Assembly: GCA_000733415.1 (NCBI GenBank)
Contig: KL662192.1
Location: 108,921 to 172,920, forward strand
Direction of reading: 5' to 3'
DNA from: [Leptolyngbya] sp. JSC-1
GTDB taxonomy: Bacteria; Cyanobacteriota; Cyanobacteriia; Elainellales; Elainellaceae
Length of the DNA stretch: 64,000 nt
The notes beneath the pieces were generated by a model, which was given only the letters and a program-made list of their open reading frames with translations, was not told where the DNA came from and ran no database searches. Below are positions 33,591 to 41,814 of this stretch, piece by piece. The position numbers and the translations under genes were made by a program. Positions within the stretch are counted from its first letter, which is position 1. The number at the start of each line of letters is the position of its first letter.

Positions 33591-34493
33591 ATGAGTATTA
33601 ACTTAGACATCTATCCGATTGCTGGGCGAATTGGTGCGGAAATTAGAGGCGTCAACCTGAGTGGAACGCTGAATGATTCGATAATTAACGAAATCCGAAA
33701 AGCTTTGGTGCAATACAAAGTCATCTTCTTCCGGCAGCAAAATCTGAATGCGGATGAGCAAATTGCCTTTGCTCGCTACTTTGGTGAATTGACGACAGCC
33801 CACCCAACCTTACCGCCCCTAGGTGAACATCCAGAAGTATTGGATCTCGATTATGGCCGCACGGCAACGCGCTCAAATGAATGGCACACCGATGTCACGT
33901 TTGTGGATCGTCCGCCGCTTGGTTCAATCTTGCGAGCCATAGAAATTCCACCAGTTGGAGGCGATACCATCTGGGCCAATACCATCACCGCTTACCAAGA
34001 TTTGCCAGCCCCGCTTCAGACGTTAGCCGATCGTCTTTGGGCCGTTCACACGAATGCTTATGATTATGTGAAACCAGCCGTAACGCTGAACGAAGCCACC
34101 GAAGCCTATCACAAAGTTTTTACTTCAACCATATACGAGACTCTGCATCCTGTTGTACGTATCCATCCAGAATCGGGTGAGCGAGGGCTGTTTATTGGCG
34201 GCTTTGTGCGGCAAATTCGTGATCTGTCTACGTCTGAATCAACCGCGTTAGTACAGCTCTTGCAATCCTATGTGACTCGTCCTGAGAATACGGTACGCTG
34301 GCGCTGGCAAGTGGGTGATGTAGCCTTCTGGGATAATCGAGCGACTCAGCACTATGCAATTTATGACTATGATGGTCAACCTCGTCGGGTGCAGCGCGTT
34401 ACGATTGCAGGCGATCGTCCTATTAGCATTGATGGTAAGTTCAGTCAGGCAATCAAAGGAGATACTTCAGTTTATCTTCCCCAGGCGGTTTGA
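33591..34493 (+). CDS. tauD: 2-oxoglutarate-dependent taurine/alkylsulfonate dioxygenase
   Basis: 300 residues of the TauD/AtsK family. Iron ligands H99 and D101 are in EWHTDVTF, the distal ligand H254 is in RATQHYAIYDY, and the 2-oxoglutarate arginine is in RRVQRV (265-269). It releases sulfite from taurine or alkyl sulf(on)ates using oxygen and 2-oxoglutarate. It is 34 bp downstream of ssuA1, preceded by TTGGAGTGA, in the same S26-controlled unit. Whether taurine or sulfate esters are preferred cannot be read from the sequence. Confidence 0.92.
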   Translation: MSINLDIYPIAGRIGAEIRGVNLSGTLNDSIINEIRKALVQYKVIFFRQQNLNADEQIAFARYFGELTTAHPTLPPLGEHPEVLDLDYGRTATRSNEWHTDVTFVDRPPLGSILRAIEIPPVGGDTIWANTITAYQDLPAPLQTLADRLWAVHTNAYDYVKPAVTLNEATEAYHKVFTSTIYETLHPVVRIHPESGERGLFIGGFVRQIRDLSTSESTALVQLLQSYVTRPENTVRWRWQVGDVAFWDNRATQHYAIYDYDGQPRRVQRVTIAGDRPISIDGKFSQAIKGDTSVYLPQAV

Positions 34494-34987
34494 GCGAGTT
34501 TCTCTCGTGCTCGTAGAAGAGACAACCCCAGTGCTCAGAGATGTATGACCTTGAAAGTATGGCCTTGTTTGAATAATTCAGGTGAATTCTAGAATTGATT
34601 GCTCAGGTTTTTTCAATTTGGCTTCTTGGCAATTAGTAGGAGTATTCACAAATGCGTCACCTAACCCCAGCCAGACTATTAAAGCTTTTCTATCCCTATT
34701 GGGTGGTTGCTAGAGTGATCACTCTAGTCGTTGGAAGTCTCGCATTCCTTATTTTGCATGAGACGCTGCGATATAGGCTATATACGTCGAATGCATCAGC
34801 TAGACGTAAGTTGAGCTATGTCAATCGAGCAAGCTGAGCAGGCATCTAAAGCTGGCTATACTGATGATTTTGCTGACTACAAGTCATTTTGAGCAAACCG
34901 AGCTAATCGAACCGCATGTCAATCGGCAGGCAAAAATGAAGCTAACTCAGGTTGTTCACTCAAGTTAATTGTTTACTCAAGTGAATT
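34494..34987. other. Gene-poor region after tauD
   Basis: The only candidate is a 61-codon frame at 34652-34837. The rest has A/T-rich sequence with repeated AGCTG/AGTCAA words but no recognisable signal. Confidence 0.4.
34652..34837 (+). CDS. Possible 61-aa small membrane protein
   Basis: TAGGAG precedes the ATG. The product has one strong hydrophobic helix (VVARVITLVVGSLAFLILH) flanked by basic ends. No family is recognised, and it could equally be a fragment of a larger gene. Confidence 0.3.
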   Translation: MRHLTPARLLKLFYPYWVVARVITLVVGSLAFLILHETLRYRLYTSNASARRKLSYVNRAS

Positions 34988-35197
34988 CTAAGGCCGGCGG
35001 GTTCGCTGCTTCCAGATCAGGTATTCATCAACTGAAGCAAAGTATTGAATGGTTTCATCCAAACCTTCCGGTCTGCCCTTGAGGTAACCCGACAGGTAGC
35101 TTTCATCCTGCATTCGAGGCAGCAGTCCAGCATCACGATCCCGCTGCCCTTTTTGAAACTGCTCTTGGCGAAGATAGTTGAACATCATGCAACTCAC
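34988..35197 (-). CDS. Small hypothetical protein with L-box promoter
   Basis: 69 residues, soluble and charged: RQEQFQKGQRDRDAGLLP, SYLSGYLKGRPEGLD, IQYFASVDEYLIWK. The repeated GY/GYLKG words give it the look of a conserved small protein, but I cannot name a family. The L box at 35242-35287 lies 45 bp upstream in the orientation seen at the other L-box genes, which supports real expression. Confidence 0.5.
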   Translation of the reverse strand: MSCMMFNYLRQEQFQKGQRDRDAGLLPRMQDESYLSGYLKGRPEGLDETIQYFASVDEYLIWKQRTRRP

Positions 35198-35241
35198 GCG
35201 AGAATCACGTTACTTCTAATCTATAGGCAGCAATGGATAGA

Positions 35242-35287
35242 AGCAAATGTTCTTTTTTGTTGAATCGATAATTAAAAATGATTGACG
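35242..35287 (-). promoter_or_regulatory. L box 2 (69-aa gene)
   Basis: AGCAAATGTTCTTTTTTGT, then TGAATCGATAATTA and AATGATTGACG. Same order of elements as L boxes 1, 3 and 4. Confidence 0.6.
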
Positions 35288-35428
35288 ATTTCTGATCAAT
35301 CTGCATAGTGCAAGGTGTTAGCTTGCGGATGCTAAACATCTTGTCAGTCCTGACCTCAAGAAATTGCGACCCGTTGAATTGACCCCCTTGCTTTCTCAAT
35401 TGAGTTATGTAATAGTCTAATAGTAAAT

Positions 35429-35454
35429 TACGGTAAATCGACCAACTAACCGTA
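35429..35454. promoter_or_regulatory. S26 box 11 (SfnB/DszC-like gene)
   Basis: TACGGTAA-ATCGACCAAC-TAACCGTA. Near-perfect inverted repeat. It is 218 bp upstream of the flavoprotein gene at 35673. Confidence 0.75.
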
Positions 35455-35672
35455 GTTTAATGTAGGGGTGAAGAAGTTAAGGTATTGCATGCGGACCAAT
35501 CCTCCTCACGTCCGCTTTCTTCTTGCTTGTTTAATATGATGCGTCAAATGATGATGCGTCAAATGAAAGCATAACAGGTGCAATTAGGTTTTTAAACCTA
35601 ATCTGAGACATAGATTGAGATGCTTTTCTTACAGCAGAATTTAACGTCTGGAAAACTACTAGGAGCATAGCA

Positions 35673-36857
35673 ATGACACAATCAATTGAACGACTTGAAA
35701 CAAATTATCAGCAAATTGCTGTTGACCTATCTGATGAACTGGCAGCTAGTGCAGTTGAACGTGACCTCAGAGCTGGTACTCCTGATGAGGAAATTCGGCG
35801 GTTGCGGGAAACCGGGTTGCTGCCGCTAGTGGTTCCTAAATCCTATGGAGGCAGGGGGGCAAGCTGGGCAGAAGCCCTGAAGATTGTGCAGGAGTTGGCC
35901 AAAGCTGATGGTTCAATCGGGCAACTCTATGGCAATCACCTCAACCTGACAACATTGGCAGAAGTGGCCGGGACACCCGCACAAGCAGAACGCTATTACC
36001 GTGAGACAGTTGAGCGCAATTTGTTTTGGGCCAATGCCATCAATACCCGCGATGAGCGCCTCAAGCTGACGCCCGAAGCAGATCACTATCGTGTCAATGG
36101 CATCAAGTCCTTTGGCACAGGCGTGATAGAAGCAGACTACCGCGTCTTTTCTGCCGTGCAGGAAGGCATCGAACTACCGCCAATTTTTGTGATTCCCAGC
36201 GATCGAGAAGGCTTGGTTTACAACGATGATTGGGATAACATCGGGCAACGACGTACCGCTAGCGGCAGTTTTACGTTTAGCAACGTCTACGTGGCAGCAG
36301 ATGAAGTTCTAGGACCACCTCCTGATCCAGACGGTGCTTTTGCCACATTTCTGGGCATCGTAGCTCAGTTGACCAAAACCTACGTCTATTTAGGCATTGC
36401 TGAAGGGGCGCTAGAAGCGGCTAAGCATTACACCACAACCCAAACTCGGCCCTGGATTACATCTGGCGTCGATAGTGCGACCAAGGATCCTTACATTCTT
36501 CACCACTACGGTGAATTTTGGATCGAGCTGCAAGCTGCGATTTCACTGGCAGACCAAACGGCTGAGAAAGTGACGGTAGCGTGGGAAAAGAAGGAGTCGC
36601 TGACTCATCAAGAGCGGGGTGAAGTAGCAGTTTCCGTTTCTGCGGCTAAGGCACTTGCCACCAAAGCAGGGTTAAACATCGCTAACCGAATTTTTGAAGT
36701 CACTGGAACTCGCTCAACCGCAACTCGCTATGGCCTTGATCGCTACTGGCGCGATTTGCGCACCTTTACTCTACATGATCCGGTAGATTACAAACTACGC
36801 GATATTGGTAATTGGCTGCTGAATCATGAGTTGCCAACAATAACTCAGTATTCATAA
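35673..36857 (+). CDS. Acyl-CoA dehydrogenase-fold flavoprotein, SfnB/DszC-like
   Basis: 394 residues with the acyl-CoA dehydrogenase layout: an N-terminal helical domain (LRETGLLPLVVPKSYGGRGASWAEALKIV), a beta domain (YRVNGIKSFGTGVIEADYRVFSA) and a C-terminal helical domain (AKALATKAGLNIANRIFEVTGTRST, with RYWRDLRTFTLHDPVDYK). This pattern fits SfnB or DszC/sulfone-type monooxygenases that use reduced flavin to cleave organosulfur compounds. AGGAG precedes the ATG. S26 box 11 and the AhpD-like relic downstream support a role in sulfur scavenging. Confidence 0.88.
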   Translation: MTQSIERLETNYQQIAVDLSDELAASAVERDLRAGTPDEEIRRLRETGLLPLVVPKSYGGRGASWAEALKIVQELAKADGSIGQLYGNHLNLTTLAEVAGTPAQAERYYRETVERNLFWANAINTRDERLKLTPEADHYRVNGIKSFGTGVIEADYRVFSAVQEGIELPPIFVIPSDREGLVYNDDWDNIGQRRTASGSFTFSNVYVAADEVLGPPPDPDGAFATFLGIVAQLTKTYVYLGIAEGALEAAKHYTTTQTRPWITSGVDSATKDPYILHHYGEFWIELQAAISLADQTAEKVTVAWEKKESLTHQERGEVAVSVSAAKALATKAGLNIANRIFEVTGTRSTATRYGLDRYWRDLRTFTLHDPVDYKLRDIGNWLLNHELPTITQYS

Positions 36858-36952
36858 CTAACTCTAGAATATTGCTGAGTAATTCAACTGGACTCAGTAC
36901 TACATGAACAAGAGTACCTTATCTGGACTGTCTGTCTCAAGGAGAAGCCACC

Positions 36953-37537
36953 ATGACTGCCCAACAAACTCAAGTTTTAGAGCCTACCGGTTCCTGGTTA
37001 GAAGTGCCTGATGAAGCCAGTTTGCCTGCTGACGTAAGAGCAATTTTTTAGGCTCAGCGAGAGCGCTACGGCTTTGTCCATCCTTATTTTGTTGGCTATT
37101 CGCTCAATTCGGATCACCTACTGCGCTGGTTCAATTACTATGATGCGTTGCAGCATGGGTAAGGCAAACTGTCGCATCGAGAGCGAGAAATCATTGCCGT
37201 AGTGGTGTCAGCCGCTAATCGGTGTGAATTCTGCGTGATTACCCATCAGGCTCAGTTGCGTGAGGTCACTGGCGATCCTGAGTTTGCAGCAGCGGTAGCA
37301 GGGAATTACTGGACGGCTCCTCTAAACGAACGGGAACGAGCTTTGGCTGATTTTGCCGTCAAAATTACTCGCCTAGATCAAGAGCTTTCCCCATCTGATT
37401 TAGCCCCCCTGCGGCGACTTGGTTTTTCTGATTTAGCGATTCTAGAAGCGGGTGAGATTGCGGCTCAATTTAGCTTATCAAATCGACTGTCTAAAGCATT
37501 TGGCTGGAAGGTGAAACGAGAACAGTATCAGTTATAG
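36953..37537 (+). pseudogene. AhpD-like (carboxymuconolactone decarboxylase fold) gene with two in-frame stops
   Basis: From the ATG at 36953 (AAGGAGAAGCC upstream) the frame reads a peroxidase-related AhpD-fold protein of about 195 residues. It is broken by TAG at 37049 and TAA at 37160, both in the same frame, so no frameshift is needed. The redox motif CEFCVITH is intact, and the frame after the second stop is open to 37537. Such proteins often accompany SfnB/DszC-like flavoproteins. Each stop is one base from a sense codon, so it is a recent pseudogene unless sequencing error is involved. Confidence 0.8.
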
Positions 37538-37565
37538 TGGCTGTCGAAATTAGGGGCCGTCACGA

Positions 37566-38231
37566 TTAGATTGGTAACAACAAACGATAAGACTGATTCT
37601 CAACCACAATCGAAAATCCCAACCAGATCAGGATAAACGGAAAGATTTTCCGAGCATAGCGCGCCATTACAAACGCAATCGCGGGTTGGCGAGTCAGGTG
37701 ATAAGACATAAAACACCAGACTCCAACCGTGAAATAACAAACGAGCAGAATAATGGCTAGGTTTGGGAGAGTACTGCTAGCAAATAAAGGAATATAGATA
37801 CCGACATTGTTGCCACCATTGGCGATCGTCACAGCAGAAACCCTGTAGGTTTGTGGATCACGGATGGTTTCCCAGAGGGTTTGCTTGGAATGGCTGGGTC
37901 TGCCGGAGGTTGGCTTGGTGTTGAGATTGACTGAAACGGTTTGAATTGTCTCTTCTGATTCGCGGCTCAACAAATGACTAATGCCAATCATCACTGGTAG
38001 AAACCCCAGCAGTCCAATCCAAATAGGTGGAATTGCTAAGCCACCTAGAAAGCCCACTAAGCTGATCGCCACGAGTGCTGTGAAGCCGAAAAACTCACCC
38101 ACAATCACATGCCGGGGGCGAAAGAAACGGTTGACTTTACCAAAGAACAGGGTCAGGTAGATATTGTCATCGAATGTAGTGGCAAAAGCGACGGCAATGC
38201 CGGTGACTAATGAGCCAATCAACCAATTCAT
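37566..38231 (-). CDS. CadD-like transporter 2
   Basis: 221 residues. The first-helix motif reads ATTFDDNIYLTLFFGKV and the central motif NGGNNVGIYIPLFAS, so two Asp/Asn positions differ from paralogues 1 and 3 (NLDD, NGGDN). This may mean a different ligand. It has five or six membrane segments. GAGGAAT precedes the ATG, and an L box lies 138 bp upstream. Confidence 0.85.
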   Translation of the reverse strand: MNWLIGSLVTGIAVAFATTFDDNIYLTLFFGKVNRFFRPRHVIVGEFFGFTALVAISLVGFLGGLAIPPIWIGLLGFLPVMIGISHLLSRESEETIQTVSVNLNTKPTSGRPSHSKQTLWETIRDPQTYRVSAVTIANGGNNVGIYIPLFASSTLPNLAIILLVCYFTVGVWCFMSYHLTRQPAIAFVMARYARKIFPFILIWLGFSIVVENQSYRLLLPI

Positions 38232-38368
38232 TGTTATTCCTCATCAATTTTGGGGATCACTGATTTGTTTAATCAGTAGGATTAGGCAAGAACAAGTCGC
38301 TGCTGGATAACTTGCCTCTTACACAACTGCATGTGCTACAGTCTCAATTTATAGAGATTGACTCATAC

Positions 38369-38416
38369 AAGCAAATATTCTTTTTTGTCAAAATCATAAA
38401 TTAAAGTGATGAATAG
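38369..38416 (-). promoter_or_regulatory. L box 3 (CadD-like 2)
   Basis: AAGCAAATATTCTTTTTTGT, then CAAAATCATAAATTAAAG and TGATGAATAG. It lies between CadD-like 2 and the VOC remnant. Confidence 0.65.
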
Positions 38417-38417
38417 C

Positions 38418-38540
38418 CATGATTGAAGGGCTGAGCCACATTACGTTATCGTGCGCGATCTCGACCGCATGACCCAATTGCTCACTACTATCTTCGATGC
38501 GAAACAGGTTTATGCGAGCGGAGAAGCAACCTTCGAGAAG
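38418..38540 (+). pseudogene. VOC (fosfomycin-resistance/glyoxalase-like) N-terminal remnant
   Basis: ATG at 38418 opens with MIEGLSHIT. After a one-base shift near 38443 it continues IVRDLDRMTQLLTTIFDAKQ and VYASGEATF, which is the N-terminus of a VOC metalloenzyme of the FosX/glyoxalase type. The rest is missing. It ends at a 14-bp tandem duplication where LysR-derived sequence begins. Confidence 0.65.
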
Positions 38541-38548
38541 CAACCTTC
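38521..38548. repeat. 14-bp tandem duplication at a pseudogene junction
   Basis: GAGAAGCAACCTTC occurs twice in a row (38521-38534, 38535-38548) exactly where VOC-like and LysR-like sequences meet. It is a likely scar of illegitimate recombination. Confidence 0.75.
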
Positions 38549-38763
38549 TCGATTGCGAGGGATTCGATTTGCAATAGTTCCCCCGCCTCGGTCAGTTCAA
38601 TTTGGCGGCCAATTCGATGAAATAGCCTGACATCATATTCAGCTTCTAAGCAGTGGATTGCTGAGCTGACGGCGGGTTGAGTTAAGCCTAGCTCCTCTGC
38701 CGCTCTGGTGAAATGGAGATGGTGCACTACGGTCAGAAAAATCCGTAGCTGGTCAAGCGTCAT
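38540..38763 (-). pseudogene. Truncated LysR regulator (DNA-binding domain only)
   Basis: The open frame gives 91 residues, of which about 68 are a normal LysR helix-turn-helix (LDQLRIFLTVVHHLHFTRAAEEL, TQPAVSSAIHCLE, RIGRQIELTEAGELLQIES). The remaining 20 or so are unrelated (read antisense through the duplication and VOC remnant). The effector domain is absent. It is very close to the LysR at 25531-26463. If still made, it could bind the same sites without responding to an effector. An L box precedes it. Confidence 0.75.
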
Positions 38764-38824
38764 GATTTGACTCGCATATTGTTGCTGTTTTGGTTACTCC
38801 AGTTTTAGTTATCCCTATTAATAA

Positions 38825-38870
38825 GATCAAATATTCTTTCTTGTTAAATCAATAAATAGATTTGATTGAC
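38825..38870 (-). promoter_or_regulatory. L box 4 (truncated LysR)
   Basis: GATCAAATATTCTTTCTTGT, then TAAATCAATAAATAG and TTTGATTGAC. It is 62 bp upstream of the truncated LysR start. Confidence 0.65.
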
Positions 38871-38970
38871 AGTAGAAGAAATCAGAGAAGAATACAGATT
38901 GATAGCACGTTATGTCTACCAAAATGTTGAATCGAAAACTGCAAATCCTTATGGATATTGGTATAAAGCC

Positions 38971-39018
38971 GTTCATCAATTCAATTTATCATTTCAACAA
39001 ACAAGAATATTTGATTTT
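38971..39018 (+). promoter_or_regulatory. L box 5 (DUF1003 fragment / CadD-like 3 side)
   Basis: On the minus strand ATCAAATATTCTTGTTTGT, then TGAAATGATAAATTG and AATTGATGAACG. Inverted relative to L box 4, so it points to the plus-strand genes from 39154 onward. Confidence 0.65.
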
Positions 39019-39153
39019 ATCTTTGTGTCTACCTAAAGTAGAACCATACAACTCAAGCAGCTAAGCAATCACTCAATAGCTACGAAACTAACTCGATAAA
39101 CCTCAGTTGCGGTGTGATTGAAATTAACTCCCCTATTAGAAGGAATTACAGAC

Positions 39154-39578
39154 ATGAAACTACAGTCATCCCATACCAGCGAACCTGAAAAGAAACTGGC
39201 AATCGCCAATGCTTCTGACTTGCCAGAACTCACCTTCGGTCAAAAGTTAGCTGATAAACTGGCTGCTAAAGTTGGTTCTTGGTCATTTTTGATTGGTCAA
39301 ACTACGGTGCTGGCTGCTTGGGTTGGCTGTAACCTCACTCCTGGGCCTTACTGGGATGAATCACCATGCTGAAAGAGGGCAGCACCAACACGGTTGTTCA
39401 GTCTATTCCGGTACCGGGCTATATCGGTTTACTACCTCACAACATTGCTGAGGCAAAAGAATCCTTCTATGGTTTACCAATCGAAGAAATTGCTTTATCT
39501 GGCCAAAATATCAATCTTCAGAACTCGTCTCATCAAGCTAGTGGATCGATTGACCGAGTGACGTATGTCCAAAACTAG
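39154..39578 (+). pseudogene. DUF1003 N-terminal fragment fused to unrelated sequence
   Basis: ATG 39154 (AAGGAAT upstream) starts a product whose LTFGQKLADKLAAKVGSWSF and LIGQTTVLAAWVGCN match the start of DUF1003 membrane proteins, but it stops at 39372 right after WDESPC, before the second membrane helix. A further open frame (39366-39578, KEGSTNTVVQSIPVPGYIGL) follows in another phase with no recognisable family. I read the region as a mosaic of gene remnants between L box 5 and CadD-like 3. Confidence 0.55.
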
Positions 39579-39661
39579 TTGGAGAAGATCAATCCAGTTG
39601 TCGCATATCCTTGTACATTCCCTAAAGCATAATTCAGCCGTTCTAAACAGGATTTGATTTC

Positions 39662-40366
39662 ATGAGCAACTTATTCACCGCTCTTTCCACTGGTGTTGCT
39701 GCTTTCATTGCCACTAACCTGGATGATATTATCATTCTGCTGCTATTGTTTTCTCAGGTGAATCGCAGCTTTCAACATCGGCATGTGGTTATGGGGCAAT
39801 ACCTCGGTTTTGCCTCTCTGGTACTGATGAGTATGCCGGGATTTCTAGGAGGTCAGTTGCTGCCCCAAACCTGGATTGGCATGTTAGGGATTGTGCCGAT
39901 TGCAATTGGTGTGAACCGCTTGCTCAGCCGAGATCAGGACGAAGAATCAGATCAGGATTTAACCATAGCCCCATCTGCCTCACCCTTCACGAGTTTTCTT
40001 TCACCACAGACTTGCAGTATCGCCGCGATCACAGTTGCCAATGGGGGAGACAATATTGGCATCTATATGCCTTTGTTTGCGAGCTGTACAGTAGAAAGTT
40101 TGCTAGTGATTCTGAGTGTATTTCTTTCACTGGTTGGAGTTTGGTGCTATACAGCATACCAGTTAACACGAGTGCCAATGATTGCAGAAATCCTGACTCG
40201 CTATGGCAACCTGCTGGTGCCGTTTGTTTTGATTGGCCTAGGTTTGATGATTTTATTTAAGAGCCATACCCTGGAAGATCAAAGTCTGTCTGTGCTGACG
40301 TTGATTGTTAGCGCTATTGCTATGGTAATGATGAATCGCAAGGTGCTATTACCGCAAAAGAATTAA
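39662..40366 (+). CDS. CadD-like transporter 3
   Basis: 234 residues. Motifs ATNLDDIIILLLLFSQV and NGGDNIGIYMPLFAS match paralogue 1 more closely than paralogue 2. There are six membrane segments, with an extra C-terminal helix (LSVLTLIVSAIAMVMM). AGGA precedes the ATG. It may be transcribed from the promoter at L box 5 through the mosaic pseudogenes. Substrate unknown. Confidence 0.85.
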   Translation: MSNLFTALSTGVAAFIATNLDDIIILLLLFSQVNRSFQHRHVVMGQYLGFASLVLMSMPGFLGGQLLPQTWIGMLGIVPIAIGVNRLLSRDQDEESDQDLTIAPSASPFTSFLSPQTCSIAAITVANGGDNIGIYMPLFASCTVESLLVILSVFLSLVGVWCYTAYQLTRVPMIAEILTRYGNLLVPFVLIGLGLMILFKSHTLEDQSLSVLTLIVSAIAMVMMNRKVLLPQKN

Positions 40367-40481
40367 TCAGGATTATGAGCTAGCTGATCATCGCTACAAA
40401 GTCATCTGCTCAATAAGCTTGTTGCCAAACTGTCTCTCATTGGCAGCATTAATCTAGAAAGAGAGAATGCTAAGGAGAACG

Positions 40482-41105
40482 ATGATGAAACCATTGAAAA
40501 CAATCTTGGTGTGTCTGGTTGTGTTGATCAATCTGTTAATCGCCCAACCCGCGTTCGCTGATGCTCCCAAGTTAGACAAAAAACCCGACTATCAGCAGAT
40601 TACGGCTACTCTGAGTGAGCTGCTCCAGGCTAGGGCAACCCAGCAGCTTCCGGAAGGAATTTCTTCGTCGCAAGAACTGCAACAAAAGATTACTGAACTG
40701 CAATATCAGAGATACATTGTGGAGTCGGGCAAGGGCGTGACGGAATGTTTTAATAACACCGGACGCACGATTGCGGTCTATGGGCCAACTGGCAAAAAGT
40801 CAACCTCTAAATTCGACAATACGCTCTATTTGCTGCCTAGCGGTGCCGCGACAGATGATGATTGGACCTGTGAAGGCGTGTTTTTGCCTAGCGATCTGAA
40901 GGTAGCCGGTCTGGATCTGGGATCTGCCAGTGCTGCTAAATTCCTCAGCGGTACCCGTCTGACAATCAGTGAAACTCCAGATGGAGCGATTGAATTTAAC
41001 CTGCCTCCCGCTCGGTTGTTTAAGGCAGGCGACGTGAATTGGGATATTCCGGATGTGACGGAAGCTGACCTGAATCGGCAATTACCCCAAGCTCCTACCG
41101 ACTGA
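40482..41105 (+). CDS. Secreted protein of unknown function
   Basis: About 207 residues. A clear signal peptide (KPLKTILVCLVVLINLLIAQPAFA) is followed by a mature domain with ITATLSELLQAR, YIVESGKGVTECFNNTGRTIAVYG, TLYLLPSGAATDDDWTCEGVF and FNLPPARLFKAGDVNWDIP. Two cysteines may form a disulfide. AAGGAG lies 3 bases before ATG 40482, so the ORF start at 40467 is too long. It resembles conserved periplasmic or lumenal hypothetical proteins of cyanobacteria, but I cannot assign it. Confidence 0.75.
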   Translation: MMKPLKTILVCLVVLINLLIAQPAFADAPKLDKKPDYQQITATLSELLQARATQQLPEGISSSQELQQKITELQYQRYIVESGKGVTECFNNTGRTIAVYGPTGKKSTSKFDNTLYLLPSGAATDDDWTCEGVFLPSDLKVAGLDLGSASAAKFLSGTRLTISETPDGAIEFNLPPARLFKAGDVNWDIPDVTEADLNRQLPQAPTD

Positions 41106-41217
41106 GGCCACTGATTACGGTCAGCGAAGGCAGGAAATTAGGACATTGAACCCAAAATCAGGGGCTGCGGTACTCAATTCTGTGGTGTCTATGCCCCTGT
41201 TTCCGATCATCCTGGCT

Positions 41218-41262
41218 GCATCAATTCAATTTATGATTTCAACAACCAGGACTATTTGTTTT
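41218..41262 (+). promoter_or_regulatory. L box 6 (41328 gene)
   Basis: On the minus strand CAAATAGTCCTGGTTGT, then TGAAATCATAAATTG and AATTGATGCAG. It is 66 bp upstream of the plus-strand membrane protein gene, again in the shared orientation. Confidence 0.6.
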
Positions 41263-41327
41263 GATTGCTTGAGTTCTATAAATTAAGAATAGATCAAGCA
41301 TGAACGCATTACCCCCTCACTTCGACT

Positions 41328-41735
41328 ATGCCAGCTTCAGAAGTTTTTTCCCGTCACCATTCACTCCAATCCAACTTTCAGTCCACGTCACAAATAACAC
41401 AGCAACGCCAGTCCGATCCTCACTCTAAAATTGGCCTGAGTCATTCCCTGCTCGAGCTACTTCGGGTTGCTATTGTCCTAACCGGATTCGGCCTCGGAAT
41501 TGCAGCGATTCTGGTCTTTCAGCAGCTTTTGATTCAAATATATTTTACGTGTTGGCAAATGGCTCTGCTGTTTGCTCTAGTTGGTTTAATGGTGGCGCTT
41601 TTATTTGGTCAGTTCTATATCGGTCGGTGTTCAACGCAGTCACTAAACTGGTCTGTAATCGCAAGTATGACCGTAACCGTTTTTGGTTTAGGGGTTGTGG
41701 TCTGTATTATGTCTACAACGCCAGGACTAACATAG
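41328..41735 (+). CDS. Small membrane protein, possibly DUF202-related
   Basis: 135 residues. A hydrophilic, Gln/Ser-rich N-terminus of about 40 residues precedes three membrane segments (LLRVAIVLTGFGLGIAAILV, MALLFALVGLMVALLFGQF, SVIASMTVTVFGLGVVVCI). The three-helix layout and FALVGL word recall the DUF202 proteins at 20892 and 22875, but the NERTYL-WMR signature is absent. L box 6 lies upstream. Confidence 0.55.
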   Translation: MPASEVFSRHHSLQSNFQSTSQITQQRQSDPHSKIGLSHSLLELLRVAIVLTGFGLGIAAILVFQQLLIQIYFTCWQMALLFALVGLMVALLFGQFYIGRCSTQSLNWSVIASMTVTVFGLGVVVCIMSTTPGLT

Positions 41736-41814
41736 AAACGAACTGATTGCAGCTCTCTTGAGCTGAGGTTCTCCAAGCAAGTTCTGACCATTGTTCTGTT
41801 CCTGCATCAAACCA

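Larger units (their letters stand above)
38764..39117. other. Divergent region with two facing L boxes
   Basis: Between the truncated LysR (minus) and the DUF1003 fragment (plus). It contains L box 4 (38825-38870) and L box 5 (38971-39018, opposite orientation), about 100 bp apart. No gene. Confidence 0.6.
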
